Shown: positions 1 through 8,933, numbered from the stretch's first letter. The stretch is DNA of 64,000 nt from Naasia sp. SYSU D00057 (GCF_017916505.1 NZ_JAFMSZ010000003.1:62001-126000); one strand, 5' to 3'. Numbers and translations: made by a program. The notes: generated by a model from the letters alone, not told the origin.

Positions 1-19
1 CGGTGCATAGGATGGCGGC

Positions 20-1048
20 ATGGGGGGCTGGGACGGCGACGCCCCCCGCGCCCCGGAGCGGCGCATCCCCCGCGGCGTCCTCCCCTGGGCCGTGCTCACC
101 GCCCTGGTGCCCCTGGTGTTCGCCGTCGTCGTGCTCGTGCTCAACGCGTCGTACTACAGCGCCGGCGGCTTCGTCTCCCGCTACCTCGACTCGCTCGAGC
201 GCAGGGATCTCGCAGTCGCGCTGGCGACGCCTGGCGTGCGGCTGCCGGAGGGCGTCTCGGACGCGGCCCTGACCCGGGAGACCATGGGGACGCTGAGCGG
301 CGCCCGGATCGTCGAGGACCGCGTCGGCGACGACGGGCTCCACCGGGTGACCGCGGAGTATCGACTCGGCAGCGAGAGCGCCCGCACCGAGTTCCTCGTG
401 GAGAGCGGTTCACCGATCGCGCTCCTCTTCTCCGGCTGGCGGTTCGCGGAGTCGCCCACCGCCGTGCTGCGCGTCCGGGTGCTGCACGACACGGGCTTCC
501 GGATCGACGGCGAGCCGGTCTCCGCGGCGGACGGCACGCCGGCGGCCGAGACCGTGCTCGACCTCGCCGTCCTCGCACCGGTGCGCCTCGTCCTCGACCA
601 GGACACCGCCTACCTCACGGCCGAGCCGGTGACCGCGGCGGTGACGGAGGCGGGCAGCACCGTTGAGGCGAACGTCGACGTGCAGGCGAACCGCCGCTTC
701 AACCGCGCGGTTCAGGACGAGGTGAACGAGTTCCTCGACGCGTGCGCCGAGCAGACCGTGCTGCAGCCCGCCGGCTGCCCCTTCCGGCGCCTGATCGAGG
801 ATCGCGTGCTCGACGCGCCGGAATGGTCCGTGACGGCATATCCCCAGATCGGCATACAACCAGGGCTCGCCCCGGACGGCACCTTCGCGTGGTCGGTTCC
901 GCCCACGCCCGGCACCGCGCACATCCGGGTGCGCGTCGTCTCGCTCTTCGACGGCTCGGTGTACACGGTCGACGAGGACGTCCCGTTCGACGTCTCCTTC
1001 GTCCTCACGATGCGGGGGGACGGCGGACTGGACATCCGCGGCACCTGA
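20..1048 (+). CDS. Membrane-anchored protein of unknown function
   Basis: Protein of 342 residues that I do not recognise. A cytoplasmic N-terminus of about 20 residues is followed by one strongly hydrophobic segment (about residues 21-43) and then a long, mostly polar part that should lie outside the membrane. There is no lipobox and no catalytic motif I can name. An in-frame stop at positions 8-10 shows the gene begins inside the window; the ATG at 20 is the first start. Its stop lies 1 bp from the stop of the convergent CopD-CtaG gene, with no terminator visible between them. It may be a bitopic envelope protein; function is unknown. Confidence 0.75.
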   Translation: MGGWDGDAPRAPERRIPRGVLPWAVLTALVPLVFAVVVLVLNASYYSAGGFVSRYLDSLERRDLAVALATPGVRLPEGVSDAALTRETMGTLSGARIVEDRVGDDGLHRVTAEYRLGSESARTEFLVESGSPIALLFSGWRFAESPTAVLRVRVLHDTGFRIDGEPVSAADGTPAAETVLDLAVLAPVRLVLDQDTAYLTAEPVTAAVTEAGSTVEANVDVQANRRFNRAVQDEVNEFLDACAEQTVLQPAGCPFRRLIEDRVLDAPEWSVTAYPQIGIQPGLAPDGTFAWSVPPTPGTAHIRVRVVSLFDGSVYTVDEDVPFDVSFVLTMRGDGGLDIRGT

Positions 1049-1049
1049 C

Positions 1050-3029
1050 TCAGCCGCGGCGGCCGGCCCGCTCGAGCATCGCGCGGTAGCGGGAGTCGAC
1101 CGGCGCCGGCTGCTTCGGCGCCGTGCGCTCCGTCCGGCCGCGACGGGTGGCGAGCACGGCGAGCGCGAGCAGCGCCGGCACGGCGGCGACGAGCAGCACG
1201 GCTCCCCCGGCCCGCTGATCGGCCAGGGCGTCCGTTCCCCAGCCCATCGCGCCGTACCAGTCGGCGAGCAGCAGGGAGTCGGATGCGAGCAGCACGGCAC
1301 CCGCCGCGGCCCAGGCCACCGCGGCGACCGCGGCGGGCAGCGCCCGCCGCCGTCCCGATCCGGCTCCGTGCAGCGCCGCGCGCACGACGATCAGCCCGCC
1401 CGCGAGAAGCAGAGCCTCGCCCCACTGCCGCCCGGCGGCGTCGGTGACGATCCAGCGGAACGCGGGGGTGAAGACGAGCAGCCAGGGCAGGAGCGCCGCG
1501 AGCACCGTGACCGGCAGGGGCGCGCCCAGCGCACGCACGATCGGCGCCGAGCGAACGGCGCCCGCCCACTCGCGCACCCCGCGGCTGCCGTCGGTCCGTG
1601 CCTCGGCGGCGGCATCGAGCAGTCGCAGCGGGGCGCCTGCCAGAAGGAGGATCGGCACGAGCACGGCCAGGGCGGCCTCGAGCATCATCTGCGCGCTGAA
1701 GAGGTGGCGCGCGTAGACACCGACGCCGCCGCTCGTCCCCACGACGAGCACGACCAGGCCGGCGAGCCAGGACGCGGTGCGCGCGCCGGGCCAGCGCTCC
1801 CCCCGCCGTGCCAGTCGGATCACTCCGGCGACGTAGTACGCCGCGGCGATGCCCGCCACGACGAGCCACAGCAGGTCGAGCCGGAAGGCGGTGAGCAGCG
1901 AGCCGAGGTCCGGAGCGGGCGGCAGCGGGTAGGTGGTCAGGAGCTCGGAAGGGGACGTGCCGATCGAGAGCTCCTCGTCGTCGACGGGAGGCGATGTGCG
2001 GGCGAGTCCAGCGGCGGCTCCTGAGGCGATGCCCATCACCGCGAGCTCGCCGACGACCAGCAGCCAGAACGAGCGTGCCGCACCCCCGTCCAGCCGGCGC
2101 AGGGCGAAGCGCCGGTGGAGCGCCCCGACGGCACCGAGCGCGAGCAGTGCGACCACCTTCACGACGACGAGGAGTCCGTACGGGCTGGCCAACCGGTCGA
2201 GGGAGCCCACCCGCAGCTCAGCGCTCACGTAGCCGGAGACGGCCACCACGCAGAAGCACAGCAGCGCGATCGACGAGTACCGGCCCGCGACGGCCCGAAG
2301 GGCGGCGGAAGGGAGGATCGGGCGCAGCAGGAGCAGCACGAGGAGCCCGCCGAGCCAGGCGGCGGCGAAGCCGAGGTGCAGTCCGAGCGCCGCAACCGCC
2401 TCCTCGTGGTTGCCCGCGCCGGCGCTGTGCCCCTCACCGGCCATGGGCAGCAGGCCCGCGACGGCGAGCGCGAGGACGAGCAGGAGCACGGGGCGCGAGC
2501 GGACCGCGAAGCAGAGCACCGTGACGGACGCGGCGAGCAGGGTCGTGATGAGCCAGGACTGGCCGGTGCCGACCGAGGTGAGGAAGAAGCCGAGCTGTGC
2601 GCCGAACGTCTCGTCGAGCGACAGCGGAATGCCCGTCACGCTGAGGAAGGTCAGCAGCCCCGTCGCGGCCGCCGCGATGGTCCAGGCCGCGGCCGCCGCC
2701 GCGGCGATGTCGAGGGCCCGGCCGATCTCGCGCTCTCCCCCGAGCGCGAAGGCGACGAGCGCGAGCGCCCCGAGCGTCACCGAGACGGTGAGGTTGACGA
2801 GCAGCTTCGCGACGGGCAGCCCCACCCGGACAACGGGACCCGGATCGTCGATGAGGAGCGCCGCCGCTCCCCCGCCGAGAGCGAGGGCCGCGAACAGCGC
2901 GAGCAGCGCGGCGACGAGCAGAGCCCCCGTGCCGAGAAGCGATCCGCCTCCGAGGACGGGCGGCGCCGGAGCGTCGCGGGATCCGGGGAGCACGTCCGCA
3001 AGCCTACGGGGCGGCGACCGGACGACCAC
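1050..3029 (-). CDS. CopD-CtaG fusion: copper-handling / cytochrome oxidase assembly membrane protein
   Basis: Very hydrophobic 659-residue protein with about 14-16 predicted membrane spans. The N-terminal half resembles the CopD copper-resistance family (several helices, including a stretch near LHLGFAAAWLGGLL). The C-terminal part from about residue 380 resembles CtaG (caa3 type), with the ARHLFSAQMM and LLLAGAPLRLL region typical of that family. CopD proteins take part in copper uptake; CtaG is needed to assemble the copper centre of cytochrome c oxidase. The fused form is common in actinobacteria. The start used is a GTG; the first 25 or so residues are low complexity, so a later start is possible. 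No oxidase genes are nearby. Confidence 0.85.
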   Translation of the reverse strand: MVVRSPPRRLADVLPGSRDAPAPPVLGGGSLLGTGALLVAALLALFAALALGGGAAALLIDDPGPVVRVGLPVAKLLVNLTVSVTLGALALVAFALGGEREIGRALDIAAAAAAAWTIAAAATGLLTFLSVTGIPLSLDETFGAQLGFFLTSVGTGQSWLITTLLAASVTVLCFAVRSRPVLLLVLALAVAGLLPMAGEGHSAGAGNHEEAVAALGLHLGFAAAWLGGLLVLLLLRPILPSAALRAVAGRYSSIALLCFCVVAVSGYVSAELRVGSLDRLASPYGLLVVVKVVALLALGAVGALHRRFALRRLDGGAARSFWLLVVGELAVMGIASGAAAGLARTSPPVDDEELSIGTSPSELLTTYPLPPAPDLGSLLTAFRLDLLWLVVAGIAAAYYVAGVIRLARRGERWPGARTASWLAGLVVLVVGTSGGVGVYARHLFSAQMMLEAALAVLVPILLLAGAPLRLLDAAAEARTDGSRGVREWAGAVRSAPIVRALGAPLPVTVLAALLPWLLVFTPAFRWIVTDAAGRQWGEALLLAGGLIVVRAALHGAGSGRRRALPAAVAAVAWAAAGAVLLASDSLLLADWYGAMGWGTDALADQRAGGAVLLVAAVPALLALAVLATRRGRTERTAPKQPAPVDSRYRAMLERAGRRG

Positions 3030-3040
3030 CGGGAACGACG

Positions 3041-3072
3041 AAGGGGATGCGCGGCGAACCGCGCATCCCCTT
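3041..3072 (-). terminator. Terminator hairpin downstream of the HU gene
   Basis: A perfect 14-bp stem (3041-3054 with 3059-3072) closes a 4-base loop that reads TTCG on the minus strand, an unusually stable tetraloop. It begins 18 bp after the HU stop codon and lies before the CopD-CtaG start. There is no T-run, as is common for GC-rich actinobacterial terminators. Confidence 0.8.
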
Positions 3073-3089
3073 CTCGTACCTTCGTCCGA

Positions 3090-3371
3090 CTAGCGGGCGG
3101 CAGCCTTCAGCTTGCTGCCGGCGCTGATCTTGACACCCTTGCTGGCGGCGATCTCGATCGGCTCACCCGTCTGCGGGTTGCGGCCGGTGCGGGCGGCCCG
3201 GGAGGTCTGCTCGACGGCGAGCCAGCCCGGGATCGTCACCTTGGTGCCCTCGGCCACGCTCTTGGCGAGCGTGGAGAAGAGCGCGTCGAGGACGCCGTTG
3301 ACGGCGGCCTGCGACTGGCCGGACTCCGCCGCGACGGCGGCGACGAGATCGGTGCGGTTCAGCGATGCCAT
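3090..3371 (-). CDS. hup: HU-family nucleoid DNA-binding protein
   Basis: Protein of 93 residues, the usual length for single-domain HU. It begins MASLNRTDLVAAVAAESG and carries the HU-type core (KVTIPGWLAVEQTSRAARTG, then NPQTGEPIEI, the DNA-arm signature). HU proteins bind and bend DNA and compact the nucleoid. The ATG at 3371 is preceded by a strong GGAGGA on the minus strand; longer in-frame starts give an unrelated leader. There is no Lys/Ala-rich C-terminal tail of the mycobacterial HupB type. It has its own terminator and is separated from rpsN by another hairpin, so it is probably monocistronic. Confidence 0.93.
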   Translation of the reverse strand: MASLNRTDLVAAVAAESGQSQAAVNGVLDALFSTLAKSVAEGTKVTIPGWLAVEQTSRAARTGRNPQTGEPIEIAASKGVKISAGSKLKAAAR

Positions 3372-3454
3372 ATAAGTCCTCCTCGGGACTGTCGCCATCC
3401 TAGGAAAGACGGCCATCTGTCTTGTCGTGTATCACGATGGGGGCAGGAAAGCCC

Positions 3455-3474
3455 GGCGGTCAAGGTTGACCGCC
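3455..3474 (-). terminator. Hairpin terminator of the rpmB-rpmG-rpsN operon
   Basis: Perfect inverted repeat GGCGGTCAA / TTGACCGCC around 2 bases, starting 8 bp past the rpsN stop on the minus strand. A GGGCTTTCC tail follows. It separates the ribosomal protein operon from hup. Confidence 0.65.
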
Positions 3475-3481
3475 CAGTAAC

Positions 3482-3787
3482 TTACCAGCTTGACTTCGTG
3501 ATGCCCGGCAATTCGCCCCGATGGGCCATCTCGCGGAACCGCACGCGGGAGATCCCGAACTTCTTGATGTTGCCGCGGGGACGGCCGTCGACGGCGTCGC
3601 GATTGCGGAGGCGGACCGGCGACGCGTCGCGCGGCAGCTTCTGCAGGCCGATGCGGGCGGCCTCGCGCTGCTCATCCGTGGACGCCGGGTCGACCAGCGC
3701 CTTCTTGAGCTCGGCGCGCTTCGCGACGTAGCGGTTGACGATCACCTTGCGCTGCTCGTTGCGCGCGATCTTGCTCTTCTTGGCCAT
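3482..3787 (-). CDS. rpsN: 30S ribosomal protein S14, zinc-independent (long) form
   Basis: Protein of 101 residues beginning [16 protein letters not shown] and ending [11 protein letters not shown], a typical S14 C-terminus. S14 is part of the small-subunit head. The protein has no cysteine at all, so it is the long form without the two CxxC zinc motifs of the 61-residue zinc-binding S14. It is the last gene of rpmB-rpmG-rpsN, 2 bp after rpmG. In many actinobacteria this trio of zinc-free paralogues is made when zinc is scarce and is repressed by Zur; the zur-znuBCA genes next door fit that role. Whether zinc-binding copies exist elsewhere in this genome cannot be seen here. Confidence 0.95.
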   Translation of the reverse strand: MAKKSKIARNEQRKVIVNRYVAKRAELKKALVDPASTDEQREAARIGLQKLPRDASPVRLRNRDAVDGRPRGNIKKFGISRVRFREMAHRGELPGITKSSW

Positions 3788-3789
3788 GC

Positions 3790-3957
3790 TTACCGCTCCT
3801 CGCGGAAATCGACGTGCTTGCGGATCACCGGGTCGTACTTCTTGAGCACGATCCGGTCGGGGTTGTTGCGACGGTTCTTGCGGGTCACGTACGTGTACCC
3901 GGTGCCGGCCGTCGAACGGAGCTTGATGATGGGACGGACGTCCTGCTGCTTGGCCAT
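3790..3957 (-). CDS. rpmG: 50S ribosomal protein L33, zinc-independent form
   Basis: Protein of 55 residues ([18 protein letters not shown]...[14 protein letters not shown]). L33 lies near the E site of the large subunit. Zinc-binding L33 has four cysteines in two pairs; this one has none, so it is the cysteine-free type. Its ATG overlaps the rpmB TGA by one base (TGATG), which suggests translational coupling. The gene is second in the rpmB-rpmG-rpsN operon and probably shares zinc-dependent control with it. Confidence 0.95.
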   Translation of the reverse strand: MAKQQDVRPIIKLRSTAGTGYTYVTRKNRRNNPDRIVLKKYDPVIRKHVDFREER

Positions 3958-4193
3958 CAGATCTTCTCCCCACGGGCCAGGATGTCCTTGACCACGGACT
4001 CGATGCCGCGGGCGTCGATCACCTTGATGCCCTTGGCGCTGACATTGAGCGTGACGTTCCGGCGCAGGGACGGCACGTAGTAGGTGCGCTTCTGCACGTT
4101 CGGGTCGAAGCGCCGCTTGGTGCGGCGGTGCGAGTGCGAGATGTTGTGGCCGAAGCCGGGAACCTTCCCGGTGACCTGGCAGACTGCTGCCAC
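3957..4193 (-). CDS. rpmB: 50S ribosomal protein L28, zinc-ligand-lacking form
   Basis: Protein of 78 residues. The start is a GTG ([15 protein letters not shown]) placed 3 bases after GGAGGA. It contains the L28 hallmark [13 protein letters not shown] and ends DILARGEKI. The N-terminus reads CQVTGK, lacking the second cysteine of the CxxCGK knuckle, and no other cysteine pair follows; this is the non-zinc type. It is the first gene of rpmB-rpmG-rpsN. A leader of roughly 120-130 nt separates it from a plausible promoter and contains a GCGGAGC/GCTCCGC hairpin (4209-4228) just upstream of the ribosome binding site. Confidence 0.94.
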   Translation of the reverse strand: MAAVCQVTGKVPGFGHNISHSHRRTKRRFDPNVQKRTYYVPSLRRNVTLNVSAKGIKVIDARGIESVVKDILARGEKI

Positions 4194-4326
4194 GATTCCT
4201 CCAATACCGCGGAGCACGACGGCTCCGCCCAAGATCGCTTGTCTGCGCGCACAGCAGCCCCGCGAATGGAGATCGAGGGGGATATGCGCACTGCCGAACC
4301 GGGTCGGGCCCGGCGGCCAAACGTCA

Positions 4327-4355
4327 ATCGTACGGACTGCGGGGTGTCCCTGCAA
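4327..4355 (-). promoter_or_regulatory. Candidate promoter of the rpmB-rpmG-rpsN operon
   Basis: On the minus strand, TTGCAG (4355-4350) and TACGAT (4332-4327) are spaced by 17 bp, a good match to a housekeeping sigma-A promoter. It lies between the zur stop and rpmB. I see no clear Zur box beside it, unlike at znuA. Confidence 0.45.
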
Positions 4356-4384
4356 CTGCACCGGATCTGCGGGGCCTCGCCGGA

Positions 4385-4771
4385 TCAGGCTGAGGAGCAG
4401 GCGGGGCAGAGCCCGAACACGTCGATGACATGCTGCGGTGCCGTGAATCCGTGGCGGGCGGCCGTCGCGGCGGCCCACTGCTCGACGTCGTCGGCCTCGA
4501 TCTCCACCGTTGTGCCGCACGAGCGGCAGATGAGGTGGTGGTGGTGCGCGGAGCTCTCGCAGGCCCGGTAGAGGCTCTCGCCGTCCACCGACTGCAGGGA
4601 GTCGGCGTCGCCTTCGCCGGCGAGGTCGGCGAGGGCACGGTAGACGGTGGCGAGACCGATCGGCGAGCCGCCCTGCCGCAGCGCGGCGTGCAGGTCCTGG
4701 GCGCTGACGAAGCCGCCCGCGTCGCCCAGCGCATCGCGCACCGCCTGGCGCTGCCACGTGTTCCGCTTCAT
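4385..4771 (-). CDS. zur: Fur-family zinc uptake regulator Zur
   Basis: Protein of 128 residues, slightly short for Fur/Zur. The N-terminal winged helix (residues 1-70) contains the recognition region [13 protein letters not shown]. The C-terminal dimer domain has H76-H79 and two structural zinc pairs, CRSC (82-85) and CPAC (122-125). Zur represses zinc uptake and zinc-free ribosomal proteins when zinc is sufficient. Assignment as Zur rather than Fur or PerR rests on its place between the zinc-free ribosomal genes and znuB. A TACACT hexamer 7 nt upstream of the ATG suggests a leaderless transcript of its own in addition to read-through from znuACB. Confidence 0.9.
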   Translation of the reverse strand: MKRNTWQRQAVRDALGDAGGFVSAQDLHAALRQGGSPIGLATVYRALADLAGEGDADSLQSVDGESLYRACESSAHHHHLICRSCGTTVEIEADDVEQWAAATAARHGFTAPQHVIDVFGLCPACSSA

Positions 4772-4778
4772 CGCGACC

Positions 4779-4784
4779 AGTGTA
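4779..4784 (-). promoter_or_regulatory. -10 box for a leaderless zur transcript
   Basis: TACACT on the minus strand is followed after 7 nt by the zur ATG, so transcription should start at or next to the start codon. No good -35 is apparent. Confidence 0.4.
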
Positions 4785-4827
4785 GGTGCGAGCGCTCGAC
4801 GGGCGGCTGGGGAAGGGGAGGCATCGC

Positions 4828-5694
4828 TCAGGCCGCCGTCGCGAGCGCCCGCGGGCGGCGGCGCACCCGGCCGACGATGCGGCAGACCAGGTAGATGGTG
4901 AACGAGATGGTGGTGATGTACGGGCTGATCGGGATGGACGACCCGAGGGCGAGGAGGATGCCGCCCACCGTGGACACCGTCGCGAACAGCACGCTGAGGG
5001 CGACGACCAGCGGGGGATTGGCGGCCACCCGCAGCGCGGCGGCGGCGGGGGTGACGAGCAGGGCGAGCACGAGAAGCGCGCCGACGATGTGCAGGGACAC
5101 GGCCGTCGCGAGCGCGAGGAGCACCATGAAGCCGATCGACAGGCCGCGTACCGGCACGCCGCGTGCGGTCGCGACGTCCTCGTCCAGGCTCGCGAAGAGC
5201 AGGGGGCGCCAGATCACCGCGAGGGCACCCACCACGACGACGGCCACCGTCACGAGGGAGGCGAGCTGCGGGCTGTCCACGGCCACGATCTGCCCGGTGA
5301 GCAGCCCGAACTTGTTGGAGCTGCGCCCCGGATAGAGCGCGAGGAAGAGGATGCCGAGGCCGAGCCCGAAGGGCATCAGGACGCCGATGATCGAGTTGCG
5401 GTCGCGGGCACGCACGCCGAGCAGCCCGATCAGCACCGCCGCGACCAGAGAGCCGACGATCGACCCGGCCACCACGTTGACGCCGAGCAGCAGCGCGGCC
5501 GACGCGCCCGCGAACGACAGCTCGCTGATGCCGTGCACCGCGAACGCGAGGTCGCGCGCCATCACGAAGTAGCCGATCAGCCCGCCGAGGACCCCGAGCA
5601 CCGCCCCGGCCAGGACGGTGTTGCCGAGGAGCGCGAGCAGCTCGGCGTAGTCGGTGAAGTCGAAGAGGGTCCCCCACAGCTCGTCGAAGCTCAC
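4828..5694 (-). CDS. znuB: Zinc ABC transporter, permease subunit
   Basis: Protein of 288 residues of the ABC-3 (ZnuB/TroC) permease family, with about eight membrane helices. Conserved stretches include [26 protein letters not shown] near residue 35 and the family-typical [15 protein letters not shown]. It forms the membrane channel for zinc (possibly manganese) import with ZnuC and ZnuA. The GTG start overlaps the znuC stop (GTGA). It is third in znuA-znuC-znuB, with zur 56 bp downstream in the same direction. Zinc as substrate is inferred from the Zur box at the operon head and from the neighbours. Confidence 0.92.
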   Translation of the reverse strand: MSFDELWGTLFDFTDYAELLALLGNTVLAGAVLGVLGGLIGYFVMARDLAFAVHGISELSFAGASAALLLGVNVVAGSIVGSLVAAVLIGLLGVRARDRNSIIGVLMPFGLGLGILFLALYPGRSSNKFGLLTGQIVAVDSPQLASLVTVAVVVVGALAVIWRPLLFASLDEDVATARGVPVRGLSIGFMVLLALATAVSLHIVGALLVLALLVTPAAAALRVAANPPLVVALSVLFATVSTVGGILLALGSSIPISPYITTISFTIYLVCRIVGRVRRRPRALATAA

Positions 5695-6566
5695 GTCGCG
5701 TCTCCGTGTCCTGGCGCTACGCCGGCATGCGCGCCGTCCGCCGCGGCGGCCTCCGCGGCGACCACGACGACGCGGCCGTGCACGTCGAGGACGTCGACGT
5801 GCACGCCGTAGAGGCGGGAGAGCACCTCGCCCGTGAGCACCTCCGCCGGGGTGCCGAGGCGGTGCCCGGCAGGGGCGAGGTAGAGCACCCGGTCGACCAT
5901 GCCGAGCAGGGGATTGACGTCGTGGGTGACGAGGAGCACGCCGGCACGCTCGGTACGACGGTAGGCGTCGAGCGCGTCCAGCACCGCGCGCTGGTGGGCG
6001 AGGTCGAGCGAGAGGAGGGGCTCGTCGGCGAGGATCAGCCCGGGGCTCCCGACGAGCGCCTGCGCCATCCGGAGCCGCTGCTGCTCCCCGCCGGAGAGCA
6101 GCCCGACCGGGCGCCGCGCATACGGCAGGGCGCCGACCGCCTCGAGGGCCGCGTCGACCGCCGCCCTCCGCTCGCGGGACGGGAGGGGGAAGCCGAACCG
6201 GGTCCCGTCGAGGCCGAGCGCGACGAGGTCGCGTGCCCGCATCGGCGCGCCGCGGTCGAAGAGCCGCTGCTGCGGGACGTACCCGATGTGCGGGCCCCCG
6301 CGCTCGGCGGGCTTGCCGAGGACCCGGCGGGTCCCCTCCGTGAGCGGGAGCTGCCCGAGCACGGCGCGCAGGAGGCTGCTCTTCCCCGCGCCGTTCGGGC
6401 CGAGCACGGCCACGAGCTCGCCGGGCGCGAGCCGGAGGTCGAGCCCCGACCAGAGGCGCCGCCCGCCCAGCTCGAGCGCGGCGCCGGTGAGCTCGAGGGG
6501 CGTTCGTGCCTCGTCGCTCGCCGTGCTCACCTCCGGAGGATAGCGAGTTCCCGCTACCGCGGTCAT
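5691..6566 (-). CDS. znuC: Zinc ABC transporter, ATP-binding subunit
   Basis: Protein of 291 residues with a complete nucleotide-binding domain: Walker A GPNGAGKSS (56-64), signature LLSGGEQQRL (about 133-142) and Walker B LILADEPLLSLD followed by the switch histidine in LLVTHD. It powers ZnuB. I chose the ATG at 6566 because it overlaps the znuA stop (ATGA), the coupling seen throughout this operon; a GTG at 6530 is an alternative that would remove the non-conserved first 12 residues. Other ABC families are possible by sequence alone, but the context fixes the role. Confidence 0.92.
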   Translation of the reverse strand: MTAVAGTRYPPEVSTASDEARTPLELTGAALELGGRRLWSGLDLRLAPGELVAVLGPNGAGKSSLLRAVLGQLPLTEGTRRVLGKPAERGGPHIGYVPQQRLFDRGAPMRARDLVALGLDGTRFGFPLPSRERRAAVDAALEAVGALPYARRPVGLLSGGEQQRLRMAQALVGSPGLILADEPLLSLDLAHQRAVLDALDAYRRTERAGVLLVTHDVNPLLGMVDRVLYLAPAGHRLGTPAEVLTGEVLSRLYGVHVDVLDVHGRVVVVAAEAAAADGAHAGVAPGHGDAT

Positions 6567-7525
6567 TCCGCGAGGGCCGCCGCCACGGCGTCGACGTTCG
6601 CAGTCATCCACTCGACATAGTCCATGCCCTCGGGAAGGGTCTCCGCGAAGTCGACGACGGGGATCCCCGCGTCCTCGGCGGCGCTGCGCACGGTCTCGGT
6701 CTGCGTCGTGCTGGCCTGGGTGTTGTAGCCGAGCAGCGCGACATCGCCTGCCGCCACGAGGTCGAGGACCTCCTGCAGGGTCTTCGGGGGCACGTCGCTG
6801 TCCTCCTCGACCGCCTCGGAGAACTCGGCGGGGGTGGCGTCCGTCATCCCGAGCTCGGTGAGGAGGTGCACGGGGACGGGCTCGGTGACGAGCACCCGGC
6901 GGCCCTCGAGCGTCGCGTGCAGCTCCTCGACCCGGGACTCGAGGGCGGCGACGCCCTCCTGGAACTCGGCGAGCCCGCTCGCGTACGCGTCCTCGCCGGC
7001 CGGGTCGAGTCGCGTCAGCTCCTCCGCCACGCTCTCGGCGACCGCCTCGGCGGCGTGCAGGTCGTACCAGACGTGCTCGTTGACGCCCTCGATGTGCCCG
7101 TGGTCGTCCTCGCCGCTCTCCTCCCCGTGCTCCTCGGCGTGCTCCTCGGTGTGCTCGCCGGCCAAGCCGGACAGGTCGACCGCCGAGACGACCGGAGCCT
7201 CCGTCTCGGCCGCGGCGATGAGGGTGTCGAGGAAGGGATCGTAGCCGCCGCCGTTCTCGACGAGCAGGTCCGCCCGGGAGACCGCGAGCTGGTCGCGCCC
7301 GGTCGCCTCGTACTCGTGCGGATCCTTGTCCGGGCTGTCGATGATGCTCGTCACCACGATCCGGTCTCCGCCGACGGCGGCCGCGATGTCGCCCCAGACG
7401 TCGGTCGACGCGACGACGTTGATCGTTCCGTCGGTCGCGGCGTCGCTGCTGGCGCCGGCGCAGCCCGCCAGCAGGAGGGCGGGGACGGCGGCGAGGGTGA
7501 GGGCGGGGAGGACGGGACGCTTCAC
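6563..7525 (-). CDS. znuA: Zinc ABC transporter, substrate-binding lipoprotein
   Basis: Protein of 320 residues with a lipoprotein signal: LLLAGC lipobox with Cys22 as the lipidation site. It belongs to the cluster A-I (ZnuA/TroA) metal-binding family: DPHEYEATG holds the first metal histidine, and an acidic His-rich loop (about residues 124-151, with many E-H pairs) is typical of zinc-specific members. VWYDLHAAEAV and TEPVPVHLLTELGM follow. It captures zinc outside the membrane for ZnuBC. First gene of the operon; its promoter is covered by a Zur box. Confidence 0.94.
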   Translation of the reverse strand: MKRPVLPALTLAAVPALLLAGCAGASSDAATDGTINVVASTDVWGDIAAAVGGDRIVVTSIIDSPDKDPHEYEATGRDQLAVSRADLLVENGGGYDPFLDTLIAAAETEAPVVSAVDLSGLAGEHTEEHAEEHGEESGEDDHGHIEGVNEHVWYDLHAAEAVAESVAEELTRLDPAGEDAYASGLAEFQEGVAALESRVEELHATLEGRRVLVTEPVPVHLLTELGMTDATPAEFSEAVEEDSDVPPKTLQEVLDLVAAGDVALLGYNTQASTTQTETVRSAAEDAGIPVVDFAETLPEGMDYVEWMTANVDAVAAALAE

Positions 7526-7572
7526 GGGTGGCTTTCCAGGTCGGGGTGCGACCGGGAGCGGCCGCTGATGCG

Positions 7573-7602
7573 ACGCTATCCGCTATTGATAATGATTGTC
7601 AA
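7573..7602 (-). promoter_or_regulatory. znuA promoter with overlapping Zur box
   Basis: TGATAATGATTGTCA (7587-7601) is a 15-base near-palindrome with one mismatch, close to the actinobacterial Zur consensus. On the minus strand its edge forms a perfect -35 hexamer TTGACA (7602-7597), followed after 18 bp by TAGCGT (7578-7573). Zur bound here would block RNA polymerase, giving zinc repression of znuACB. Confidence 0.8.
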
Positions 7603-7625
7603 AAGCGCCGAGAGGCGGCGCCTGC

Positions 7626-8924
7626 TCAGTCCAGTAGCAGCGCCGGCTCCTCGAGCACGCTCGCCACGTCGGCCACGAAGCGGCTCGCCACATCGCCGTC
7701 GACCACGCGGTGGTCGAAGCTTGCACCGACCGTGGTGACGTAGCGGGGGAGGACCTCGCCGTCGACGACCCACGGACGCTGCTTGATCGCACCGAGCGCG
7801 ACGATCGCGACCTCGCCCGGATTGAGGATCGGCGTTCCCGTGTCCACCCCGAAGCTGCCGATGTTCGTGATCGTGATCGTGCCGTCCGCCATGTCGGCGG
7901 GCGTCGTCCTGCCCTCGCGGGCGGTGAGGGTGAGCTGCTCGAGCGCCTTCGCCAGCTCGAGGAGCGACATGTCCTGGGCGTCCTTGACGTTCGGCACGAT
8001 CAGGCCGCGCGGCGTCGCCGCAGCGATCCCGAGGTTCACGAAGTAGTGGACGATGATCTCGGTGTCGGTCCAGGTGCTGTTGACCGTCGGGTTGCGGCGG
8101 ACCGCCCAGATGATCGCCTTCGCCATGATCAGCAGGGGAGAGACCTTGACCCCGGCGAAGTCCGGCGAGGCCTTCAGCCGCTTGACGAACTCCATCGTCC
8201 GGCTGGCGTCGATGTCGACGAACACCGATACATGCGGAGCGGAGAATGCGCTCGTCACCATGGCGTTCGCGATGGCCTTGCGCACGCCCTTGACGGGGAT
8301 GCGCTCCTCGCGGAGCTGCGGGCGCTCCGGGGTCTGGATGTTCCGGAACACGCTCGCCTGCTGCGCGTGCCGCAGCACGTCGTCGCGCGTCACCTCGCCG
8401 CGCTCGCCCGTCGCGGTGACGGTGGATAGATCGACCTCGAGCTCCTTGGCGAGCTTGCGGACGGGCGGCTTCGCGAGCACGCTCCCGCCGGCGGCCGGGG
8501 CCGGCGGGGCCTTCCGCGGGCGCCGCCCGCTGCGCCGCGTCGCCGCGTGGCCGCCGGTGCCGTAGCCGACGAGCACGGCGCCGGCGACCGGCGCGTCCTC
8601 CTCGTTGCCCTCGGTGACCTGGGCCTCGACGCCCACCGCGGCCTGTGCGGGGGTGGAGAGCGTGGCGGCGAGGCGGTGCTCGCCCTCGGCGGCGACCGTG
8701 ATGATGGCGGTGCCCACCTCGACCGTGTCGCCCTCGGCGACGAGCAGTTCGCCGACGACGCCCGCGTACGGCGAGGGCAGCTCGACGAGCGACTTCGCGG
8801 TCTCGATCTCCACGATCACCTGGTTGATCTCCACCGGATCGCCCGGCGCGACCTTCCACGAGACGATCTCGGCCTCGGTGAGGCCTTCGCCGACATCCGG
8901 CAGCGTGAACTTCGCCGTGCTCAT
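7626..8924 (-). CDS. bkdC: Dihydrolipoamide acyltransferase (E2) of a 2-oxoacid dehydrogenase
   Basis: Protein of 432 residues with the E2 architecture: one lipoyl domain (residues 1-75, lipoyl lysine K44 in [15 protein letters not shown]), a linker, a peripheral subunit-binding domain (about 150-185, [17 protein letters not shown]) and a catalytic domain ending in the DHRVVDGD active-site motif. It transfers the acyl group from E1 to CoA. The single lipoyl domain and the separate E1alpha and E1beta genes argue for a branched-chain type rather than pyruvate dehydrogenase, whose actinobacterial E1 is a single AceE. A strong AGGAGGG lies upstream. Last gene of the operon; no E3 gene is present here. 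Confidence 0.9.
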   Translation of the reverse strand: MSTAKFTLPDVGEGLTEAEIVSWKVAPGDPVEINQVIVEIETAKSLVELPSPYAGVVGELLVAEGDTVEVGTAIITVAAEGEHRLAATLSTPAQAAVGVEAQVTEGNEEDAPVAGAVLVGYGTGGHAATRRSGRRPRKAPPAPAAGGSVLAKPPVRKLAKELEVDLSTVTATGERGEVTRDDVLRHAQQASVFRNIQTPERPQLREERIPVKGVRKAIANAMVTSAFSAPHVSVFVDIDASRTMEFVKRLKASPDFAGVKVSPLLIMAKAIIWAVRRNPTVNSTWTDTEIIVHYFVNLGIAAATPRGLIVPNVKDAQDMSLLELAKALEQLTLTAREGRTTPADMADGTITITNIGSFGVDTGTPILNPGEVAIVALGAIKQRPWVVDGEVLPRYVTTVGASFDHRVVDGDVASRFVADVASVLEEPALLLD

Positions 8925-8933
8925 CGGGCCCTC

